Made by a program: the position numbers and the translations under genes. A stretch of DNA of 64,000 bases from Pseudomonadota bacterium. Its GTDB lineage: Bacteria; Pseudomonadota; Gammaproteobacteria; Burkholderiales; Usitatibacteraceae. The notes beneath the pieces are model-generated. The model made no database searches and had not been told where the DNA came from. It saw only the letters and a list, made by a program, of their open reading frames with translations. Location of the stretch: assembly GCA_029781595.1 (NCBI GenBank), contig JAKOWJ010000034.1, positions 1 to 64,000 on the forward strand, in the 5' to 3' direction. Each line of letters starts with the position of its first letter. Within the stretch, counting starts at the first letter, position 1. Positions 58,144 through 64,000 of the stretch are shown piece after piece.

Positions 58144-59314
58144 ATCGCCCCTGGCGCGCGTCGCAGGCGCGGCCGCGCTCGGCCTGGTCACGCTGCTGCT
58201 GGCGGCCTGCGGCGCGCAGACCAAGACGGGCAGCAACGGCACGGGGAACGAGCCGCCCGTCCTGCAGGCCGACAACGCCTTCGTCACCGGCGCGCTCACC
58301 GGCGCCGAGCCGTTTGCCGCCGCGACCGCCGCCGTCGACCTCGCCGGCGCCGCCCTCCGCGTCGACTCCCGGCCGGATGCCGGCAGCGACGGCCTTCGTC
58401 TCGGGATGGTTCTCGAGGCCGCGGGCACGAGCGCGGCAGGCGCCACGGTCGTGCGCGTCGCGAGTGTCCAGTCGGTCGCTCGCGGCGCCGTCGCGGCGGT
58501 GGATGCGGACAACGGCCGGTTCACCGTCGCCACGCTGGCGTTCGTCACCGACACGAACACGCTCTTCGACGGCGTGGCCGGCATGGTGGGCCTCGTGCCG
58601 GGCGACACCGTGGAGGTTTCCGGACTTCCCCTCGCCGCTTCGCACGCCTGGCTCGCCACGCGGGTGACGCGCCTCGCTCCGCAGCCGGCCACCCGGCTCG
58701 AGCTCGCCGCGCCGGTGGACCAGGCGGCCGCCGGCGCCCTCGTCGTCGCCGGCGTCACGGTGCCGCTGTCCGCTCCCGTGGCGGGCGCCCCGGCGGTGCT
58801 CGTCGGCAGCCGCGTCCGCGTCGCGGGCACGCTCGACGCCGCGGGCGCGACGCTCACGCCCTCGCACGTGGAGTTCCTGCCCGACTACCCGCCGACGGCC
58901 GGGGCCCGCGTCGCCTTCGACGGCATCGTGCTCGCGACGCTGCCCGCGGGCGGCGTGCGCGTGCGAACGGCCTCGCGCGACCTCGACGTGACGGGCATGC
59001 CGGCGGACGCCGCGTTGCCGACGGCCGGCTCGCGCGTGACCGGCCAGGGCACGGCACAGGGCGCCGGCGCTGTCGTGGCCGACGCGTTCGCCGTCATCGC
59101 CCCGGGCGCACCGGTCATCTATCGCGTGACCGGTTCCGTAAGTGACTTCGCCTCCCTCGCCTCGCTGCGCGTGCGCGGCGAGCCGGTGGACCTCACGACG
59201 GCGGTGATCACGGGGGGCGATGCCGCGGGCATCGGCAACGGCCGCCGCCTCGCGGTGACGGGAACGGCGGGGCCCGGCGCGATCCGCGCGAGCGCCGCGC
59301 AGGTCCTGCCCTAG
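58136..59314 (+). CDS. Lipoprotein with DUF5666-like repeats
   Basis: 392 aa. The lipobox LLLAACGA (Cys about residue 25) marks a lipoprotein processed by LspA. The mature protein is a run of small beta-barrel (OB-like) repeats with a recurring pattern: G..V.VD..NGRFTVATLAFVTDTNTLFDGV, ATRLELAAPVDQAAAGALVVAGVTVPL, ARVAFDGIVLATLPAGGVRVRTASRDLDV. This pattern resembles DUF5666. Its start lies inside the DUF6502 gene, so the two are coupled. Cell-envelope location is expected; function unknown. Confidence 0.7.
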   Translation: MSESPLARVAGAAALGLVTLLLAACGAQTKTGSNGTGNEPPVLQADNAFVTGALTGAEPFAAATAAVDLAGAALRVDSRPDAGSDGLRLGMVLEAAGTSAAGATVVRVASVQSVARGAVAAVDADNGRFTVATLAFVTDTNTLFDGVAGMVGLVPGDTVEVSGLPLAASHAWLATRVTRLAPQPATRLELAAPVDQAAAGALVVAGVTVPLSAPVAGAPAVLVGSRVRVAGTLDAAGATLTPSHVEFLPDYPPTAGARVAFDGIVLATLPAGGVRVRTASRDLDVTGMPADAALPTAGSRVTGQGTAQGAGAVVADAFAVIAPGAPVIYRVTGSVSDFASLASLRVRGEPVDLTTAVITGGDAAGIGNGRRLAVTGTAGPGAIRASAAQVLP

Positions 59315-59327
59315 GGAACGCGCGAAG

Positions 59328-60074
59328 CTAGCGAAGCACGGCGGAGAGCCAGCCGTCCACGGCCGCCGCGAGCGCCTCCTCGCGGCCGGCGTAGAAGTGG
59401 TCGGCCCCGGCGATCCTCACCTGGCGCGAGCCCTCCGGGGCGGACAGCAGCGTGAGCCGGCGGCGCCAGTCCGCCTCGAGCGAGGGCGCGAGGTCGTTCT
59501 CGCCGTACACGTCGAGGATGGGCCGCGGCGAGAACCACGTGGCGAGGCTGTAGCCGCCGGTGAGGCCCAGGCAGGCCCAGGCCGCGTAGGGCGGGTCGGC
59601 GGTCTCGTCGAAGTACGCGTTGGCCATCCACGAGCCCATGCTGTGCGAGACGAGGGCGATGCGCTTCTCGCCGCGCGCCGCGAGCCACGCCGCCGCGCGC
59701 CCGAGGCGGTCGATCGCCTCGGGGAACACCGCCGGGTAGTAGGCCTCCGAGCGCGCGTCAGCCGCCTGCACCGGCATCTGGATGGAAAGGGTCGTCCAGC
59801 CGCGGTCCGTGAGCTTGGCGCGCAGCACGCCGATCACGCCGTGGTCCGGGTGCACGCCGATGCCGTGCACGATCACCACCGCGCCCTTGGGCTTCGCCGC
59901 GGGCGCGTGGATGGCGAGGAATCGGCGCCCGGCGGAGGTCTCGAGCCACACCGCGTCGCCCACCACCAGCGCGGGCACCACCTCGTCCGCCCAGCGCTTC
60001 TCGCGCGCGTAGTCCTGCGCCGGCGCGGGCAGCGCGGCGGCCATGGCGAGGAGCAATGCGAGGCGGGCGATCAC
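59328..60074 (-). CDS. Secreted alpha/beta hydrolase (DUF3530-like)
   Basis: 248 aa from the GTG at 60074, which gives a signal peptide (VIARLALLLAMAAALPAPAQ). An alpha/beta-hydrolase fold follows: VVIVHGIGVHPDHGVIGVL (oxyanion region), nucleophile Ser in VSHSMGSWMAN, Asp in DVYGENDLAP and His in AGADHFYAGRE complete a triad. The long insertion with LSIQMPVQAADARSEAYYPAVFPEAIDRL resembles DUF3530. Substrate unknown. A TATTCT -10 box lies 7 nt before the GTG. Confidence 0.8.
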   Translation of the reverse strand: MIARLALLLAMAAALPAPAQDYAREKRWADEVVPALVVGDAVWLETSAGRRFLAIHAPAAKPKGAVVIVHGIGVHPDHGVIGVLRAKLTDRGWTTLSIQMPVQAADARSEAYYPAVFPEAIDRLGRAAAWLAARGEKRIALVSHSMGSWMANAYFDETADPPYAAWACLGLTGGYSLATWFSPRPILDVYGENDLAPSLEADWRRRLTLLSAPEGSRQVRIAGADHFYAGREEALAAAVDGWLSAVLR

Positions 60075-60081
60075 GCGTGAG

Positions 60082-60087
60082 AGAATA
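60082..60087 (-). promoter_or_regulatory. Putative -10 box close to the DUF3530 gene start
   Basis: Minus-strand TATTCT ends 7 nt before the GTG at 60074, again placing transcription start at the start codon. It supports the GTG choice. Confidence 0.4.
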
Positions 60088-60113
60088 GCCGCTTCGCGTA
60101 TCCGCTTCCAGCC

Positions 60114-60857
60114 ATGGAGTTCCTGTCCTTCGCCTGGATCGCCGACCCGCAGGTCTGGCTCTCGCTCGTCACGCTCTCGGCCCTCGAGATCGTGCTGGGC
60201 ATCGACAACCTCGTGTTCATCGCGATCCTCACCGGCCGCCTGCCCGCGCACCAGCGCAAGCTCGGGCGCCGGGTCGGCCTCGCGCTCGCGCTGCTCACGC
60301 GCCTGGCCCTGCTCGCCACCCTGGCGTGGATCGTGGGCCTGGTCGAGCCGGTCTTCAGCGTGGCGGGCCGGGCCTTCTCCTGGCGCGACGTGATCCTGGT
60401 GGGCGGGGGCCTCTTCCTGCTCTACAAGGGCACGATGGAGATCCATGCGATGGTGGAGCACGACGAGCCGGAGCCGCACTCCCCGCACGGCGCGGCGGGC
60501 GCGACGCTGCGCGGCGTGGTGATGCAGATCGCCGTGATCGACATCATCTTTTCGCTGGACTCGGTGATCACCGCGGTGGGCATGGCCGACCACCTCTGGG
60601 TGATGGTCACCGCGGTGGTGCTCGCCATGGTGGTGATGATCGCCGCGGCGGACCCCCTGTCGGAGTTCGTCTCGCGCCACCCCACGGTGAAGATGCTCGC
60701 GCTCGCCTTCCTGCTGCTCATCGGCGTCGTGCTGGTGGCCGACGGCTTCGGCGTGCACGTGCCCAAGGCCTACATCTACTTCGCGCTCGCCTTCTCGGTG
60801 GCCGTGGAGACGCTCAACCACGTCGTGCGCCGCCGCCGGCGGACGCGCGCCGCGTGA
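60114..60857 (+). CDS. TerC-family integral membrane protein
   Basis: 247 aa with about seven hydrophobic segments. Conserved acidic membrane motifs are present: LEIVLGIDNLVFIAILTGRLP, the VAGRAFSWRDVILVGGGLFLLYKG loop and IDIIFSLDSVITAVGMADH. TerC proteins act in metal (Mn2+) export and tellurite-resistance complexes; in many bacteria they support metalation of secreted proteins. A histidine-rich loop (HAMVEHDEPEPHSPHG) lies between segments. No ter operon is nearby. No yybP-ykoY element was recognised in the 39 bp upstream. Confidence 0.9.
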   Translation: MEFLSFAWIADPQVWLSLVTLSALEIVLGIDNLVFIAILTGRLPAHQRKLGRRVGLALALLTRLALLATLAWIVGLVEPVFSVAGRAFSWRDVILVGGGLFLLYKGTMEIHAMVEHDEPEPHSPHGAAGATLRGVVMQIAVIDIIFSLDSVITAVGMADHLWVMVTAVVLAMVVMIAAADPLSEFVSRHPTVKMLALAFLLLIGVVLVADGFGVHVPKAYIYFALAFSVAVETLNHVVRRRRRTRAA

Positions 60858-60867
60858 GGCACCGCCC

Positions 60868-61998
60868 ATGAAGACCCGAATCGACCCGCGCCGGCTCACC
60901 CGGGAGCTGCTCGCGTTCAACACCATCAACCCGCCGGGCATGGAGCGCGCCTGCGCGCGCCACCTCGGCGCGATCCTCGAGGCCGCGGGCTTCCGGGTGG
61001 CCTACCACGAGTTCGCCGAGTCGCGCACGAGCCTGGTCGCGGAGATCGGCGGCGACGACGGGCGCCCGCCCATCTGCTTCACCGGCCACATCGACACCGT
61101 GCCGCTGGGGGCCAAGGCCTGGACGCGCGACGCCTTCGCGGGCGAGACCGACGGCGACCGACTCTTCGGCCGCGGCTCGACCGACATGAAGGGCGGCATC
61201 GCCGCGTTCGTGGCCGCCGCGGTGGAGCTCGCGCCGCGCCTGGCCCGCAGCCCCGGCCTGGTGCTCGTGGTCACCGCGAGCGAGGAGGTGGGCTGCGAGG
61301 GCGCGAAGTACCTGGTGGACTCGCGCCTTCTGGACCGCGCCGGCGCCATCGTCGTGGCCGAGCCCACGGCCAACTACCCGTACGTGGGCCACAAGGGCCT
61401 GGCGTGGTTCGAGATCGAGACCACGGGCGTCACCGCCCACGGCTCGATGCCGGAGGTGGGCGAGAACGCCATCGTGAAGATGGCGGACGTGATCCGCGAC
61501 CTGGAGGGGTTCCGCTTTCCCGTGGACGCCCACCCCGTGATGGGCTCGCCCACGCTCAACGTCGGCACGATCCGCGGGGGTCTGAACACCAACTCCGTGC
61601 CCGACTCGGCCAAGATCACCGTGGACGTTCGCACGGTGCCCGGCGTGGACCACGGGCACCTGTGCCACTCGCTCGAGCACCTGCTGGGGCCGCGCGGCGC
61701 GCGCGTGCGCCAGATCGTCGACACGCCCGCGCTCTACACGGAGCCCGCGGACGCCTGGATCCAGCAGGTGTTCGAGGACTGCACGCCCTTCCTGGGCGCG
61801 CGGCCCGACCCGCGCACCATCACCTTCTCGACGGACGGCGCCTGGCTCAAGCCGGGCTATGGCGGCGCGCCCGCGGTGATCCTCGGGCCGGGCGAGCCGC
61901 GCCTGGCGCACCAGACCGACGAGTGGTGCTCGCTCTCCCGGCTCGAGCAGTCGGTGGACCTCTTCGCCACGATCATGCGCCGGTGGTGCGGGCTGTAG
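60868..61998 (+). CDS. M20-family zinc peptidase/deacylase (ArgE/DapE type)
   Basis: 376 aa. Zinc-site motifs: CFTGHIDTVPLG (His and Asp), GRGSTDMKGGIAAFVAA (bridging Asp) and TASEEVGCEGAKYL (catalytic Glu and metal Glu). A dimerisation lid domain (about 175-285) follows, and the last metal His is in LAHQTDEWCSLS. It removes acyl groups from amino acids; acetylornithine deacetylase or succinyl-diaminopimelate desuccinylase activity are both possible. It follows terC by 10 bp. Confidence 0.88.
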   Translation: MKTRIDPRRLTRELLAFNTINPPGMERACARHLGAILEAAGFRVAYHEFAESRTSLVAEIGGDDGRPPICFTGHIDTVPLGAKAWTRDAFAGETDGDRLFGRGSTDMKGGIAAFVAAAVELAPRLARSPGLVLVVTASEEVGCEGAKYLVDSRLLDRAGAIVVAEPTANYPYVGHKGLAWFEIETTGVTAHGSMPEVGENAIVKMADVIRDLEGFRFPVDAHPVMGSPTLNVGTIRGGLNTNSVPDSAKITVDVRTVPGVDHGHLCHSLEHLLGPRGARVRQIVDTPALYTEPADAWIQQVFEDCTPFLGARPDPRTITFSTDGAWLKPGYGGAPAVILGPGEPRLAHQTDEWCSLSRLEQSVDLFATIMRRWCGL

Positions 61999-62006
61999 GC
62001 GCAGGC

Positions 62007-63245
62007 GTGGCCGCGTCCATCCCCGCCCCGCGCCCGGCCGCGGCCAGCGCCCTCCTGCTGGCGGCATTCCTCGCGGTGCTGCCGTTCTCCTCGAGCGTGG
62101 CGCTGCGCAACGCGCTGCTCGCCGGCGGCGCGCTGGCGCTCGCCCTCGCCGCCCGCCGCGGGAGCCTGCCGCGCCCCTGGCTGCCGCCCGCGCGCGTGCT
62201 GGCGCCCTTCGCCGCGTACGCCGCCTGGTGCGTCGCCTCCGTCGCGTGGAGCGTCGACCGCCCCTACTCGCTCGCCGAGCTGCGGCCGGACCTGCTGTAT
62301 CCCGCCGTCGCGTTCCTCGTCTTCTTCGCCGCGACCGACGGCGTGCACGCGCTCGACCGCTGGGCGTGGGGCCTCAGCGCGGGGCTCGCGGGGCTCGCCG
62401 CCTCCGCCGCCGCGCAAAAGCTCGCGCTGGGCGAGTGGGACCCGCAGCGCTGGCACGGCGACGTGGGCAGCTACGCCACGTACGTGGTGCTCGCGGCGCC
62501 CGCGCTCGGCTGGTCCTTCGCGCGCACCGCCTCGCGGCGCCTGCGCGCGGCGCTCGCCGCCGTGGCCGTGCTCACGCTCGTGGTCACCTCCTGGAACGAC
62601 AACCGCATCGCCTGGGTCGCGCTGGCCGGCATGACCGTCGTCGCCGCGGCGCTTCGGCCCCGGTCGTCCGGCTCGCCGCGTCCCGGCGCCGTCCTGGCCC
62701 TCGCGGCCGCCGGCCTCGTGGTGTTCGCCGCCCTGTTCGCGCTCGCGGTCCACCAGCGCGCCGAGAAGCTCGAGCACACGCCGGAGGCCGCCGAGGCGAG
62801 CCTCGCGCGCGACCCGCGCCTCGCCATCTGGGACTACGCGGCCGGCCGCATCGCCGAGGCGCCGTGGGCCGGCCACGGCTTCGGGCGCGGCATCCTGCGC
62901 CAGCAGTTCCGCACGGGCGTGGTGCCCGGCACCGACAACCCGCTCTACACGCACGCGCACAACACGGTGCTCAACGTGCTGCTGCAGGGCGGCGCGGTTG
63001 GCCTCGCGCTCTTCGCGTGGCTCGCGGGGGCGGTGCTGCGCGAGATGGCGGCGGGGCTGGCGGGCGGAAAGGAGCGCCGCCTCGCGGCGGCCCTGGGAAT
63101 CGTGCTGCTCGCCGGCTTCGCCATCCGCAACCTCACGGACGACTTCCTGGTGCGCCACAGCGCCATGCTCGCGTGGGGCCTCGCGGGCGCGGTGCTCGGC
63201 GCGTTGCGCGCGCCGGGGGCTACTTCCGCCAGAACGCCGGCGTGA
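62007..63245 (+). CDS. O-antigen ligase/polymerase family membrane protein
   Basis: 412 aa from the GTG at 62007 (another GTG at 61986 is in frame). There are about ten to twelve hydrophobic segments. The Wzy_C region shows SWNDNRIAWVALAGM, then a large periplasmic loop with GHGFGRGILRQQF and YTHAHNTVLNVLLQGGAVGLALF, including the conserved His of O-antigen ligases. It probably joins a polysaccharide to lipid A core or to a protein. No LPS cluster surrounds it. It overlaps the trkH 3' end by 26 bp in convergent orientation. Confidence 0.85.
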   Translation: MAASIPAPRPAAASALLLAAFLAVLPFSSSVALRNALLAGGALALALAARRGSLPRPWLPPARVLAPFAAYAAWCVASVAWSVDRPYSLAELRPDLLYPAVAFLVFFAATDGVHALDRWAWGLSAGLAGLAASAAAQKLALGEWDPQRWHGDVGSYATYVVLAAPALGWSFARTASRRLRAALAAVAVLTLVVTSWNDNRIAWVALAGMTVVAAALRPRSSGSPRPGAVLALAAAGLVVFAALFALAVHQRAEKLEHTPEAAEASLARDPRLAIWDYAAGRIAEAPWAGHGFGRGILRQQFRTGVVPGTDNPLYTHAHNTVLNVLLQGGAVGLALFAWLAGAVLREMAAGLAGGKERRLAAALGIVLLAGFAIRNLTDDFLVRHSAMLAWGLAGAVLGALRAPGATSARTPA

Positions 63246-64000
63246 AGAGCACGAGCATCGTGAAGAGCTCCAGGCGCCCGAGCAGCATCGAGAAGGTGCA
63301 CACCCAGGTCTGGAAGTCGGTGAGCGAGGCGTAGTTCGTCGCCGGCCCCACGGCGCCCAGGCCCGGGCCCATGTTGTTGATGCAGGCGAGCACGGCGGTG
63401 ACGGCCGACACCACGTCCAGCCCGCTCGCGAGCAGCAGCATCGACATCACGATGATCGTGCCGCCCCACATGAGCATGAAGGCGAGCACCGCGAAGATCA
63501 CGTTGTTCTCGATCACCTGCTCGCCGAACTTGACGGGCAGCACCGCCCGCGGGTGGATGATGCGCGTCATCTCGCGCACCGCCTGCTTGAAGAGCAGGCT
63601 CGCGCGCACCATCTTGATGCCGCCGCCCGTCGAGCCCGAGCTCGTCACGAAGCACGACATGAAGATCATCCAGATGGGCGCGAACACGGGCCACTGGCCG
63701 AAGTCCACCGAGGCGAAGCCGGTCGTCGAGGCGATCGACACCACGTTGAAGGCCGCGTGCCGCAGCGCGGTGGTGAAGTCGTCGTACACGCCGCGCCAGA
63801 CGAGGAAGGCGGCGATCATGAGCACCGAGCCGGCCATCCAGGCCATGACGCGCCCGGCCTCGGCGTCGGCCGCGTAGGGCCGCAGCGAGCGCCGGCGCAC
63901 CGCCAGGAAGTGGGTGGCGAAGTTCAGGCTCGCCACCAGCATGAACACGATGGTCACCGACTCGATGGCCGGCGAGTGGAACCAGGCGAAGCTCTCGTCG
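63220..64000 (-). CDS. trkH: Potassium uptake protein TrkH (C-terminal part)
   Basis: Partial: the frame is open to the window edge at 64000 and the last 260 codons are visible. Pore and filter segments are recognisable: VSIASTTGFASVDFG (third selectivity filter), FMSCFVTSSGSTGGGIKMVRASLL (conserved post-filter region) and AVLACINNMGPGLGAVGP (fourth filter). The C-terminus is SMLLGRLELFTMLVLFTPAFWRK, the common end of TrkH. It imports K+ with the peripheral TrkA protein, whose gene is often next to trkH and may lie beyond the window. Confidence 0.93.
   Translation of the reverse strand, partial: DESFAWFHSPAIESVTIVFMLVASLNFATHFLAVRRRSLRPYAADAEAGRVMAWMAGSVLMIAAFLVWRGVYDDFTTALRHAAFNVVSIASTTGFASVDFGQWPVFAPIWMIFMSCFVTSSGSTGGGIKMVRASLLFKQAVREMTRIIHPRAVLPVKFGEQVIENNVIFAVLAFMLMWGGTIIVMSMLLLASGLDVVSAVTAVLACINNMGPGLGAVGPATNYASLTDFQTWVCTFSMLLGRLELFTMLVLFTPAFWRK

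Overview
The window is a 64 kb stretch of a very GC-rich (about 70%, judged by eye) bacterial chromosome. It is packed with genes on both strands and has no gene-free stretch longer than about 220 bp. Gene families and gene order point to a betaproteobacterium that can fix CO2. The evidence is the order rpsT/murJ-ribF-ileS-lspA-ispH, a pilE-fimT-pilV-pilW-pilX-pilY1 minor-pilin operon, folE2, argF-argD, and a cbb (Calvin-Benson-Bassham) operon with red-type form I RuBisCO, CbbX and CbbY in the order known from Cupriavidus. I cannot name a genus. No phage, IS element, CRISPR array, rRNA operon or plasmid replication gene was seen.

Layout. 1-0.8 kb: a broken mutY next to tRNA-Gly(TCC). 0.9-8.7 kb: a LytS/LytTR two-component pair, thiS-thiG, an outer-membrane barrel, trmB with a Tat-exported FecR-like protein, folE2 behind a palindromic operator, a retropepsin-like protease, a glutamine amidotransferase and yajQ. 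8.7-18.5 kb: argF-argD, a DUF3579 gene, rpsT, then the overlapping murJ-ribF-ileS-lspA-ispH run. 18.5-26.1 kb: a seven-gene type IV minor-pilin/PilY1 operon ending in a small cysteine-containing secreted protein. 26.2-34.7 kb: tRNA-Thr(CGT), a CBS protein whose 3' end is partly duplicated, ilvA, rpiA, phoU, rsmE-argA-yggX, an inositol-phosphatase-family gene and speD-speE. 34.9-53.5 kb: divergent cbbR, then cbbLSXYFPTG, an antisense Hpt gene, cbbK and pyk. A roughly 4.3 kb block of secreted and regulatory genes follows, and then the class II aldolase gene. 53.6-64 kb: purC, a HAD phosphatase, several secreted proteins, a divergent DUF6502/lipoprotein unit with twin palindromes, a DUF3530 hydrolase, terC, an M20 peptidase, an O-antigen ligase and the 3' part of trkH.

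How the genes work together. CbbR probably drives the cbb operon. CbbLS with its activase CbbX fixes CO2. CbbY removes an inhibitory sugar bisphosphate. CbbF, CbbP, CbbT, CbbG, CbbK and the aldolase regenerate ribulose-1,5-bisphosphate, helped by rpiA outside the operon. Pyruvate kinase links this to lower glycolysis. An epimerase gene (cbbE) and a phosphoglycolate phosphatase gene (cbbZ) are absent from the cluster and must lie elsewhere if present.

The points most worth a second look are: the doubly damaged mutY; the -10 boxes that lie only 6-7 nt before several start codons; the folE2 operator over its -35 box; the 20-bp inverted repeat inside the cbb operon; the shared palindromes between the DUF6502 gene and a divergent secreted-protein gene; and the 49-bp duplication beside ilvA. 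Nothing here is a clearly new multi-gene defence or metabolic system. The DUF6502 region is the best candidate for an undescribed regulatory unit.
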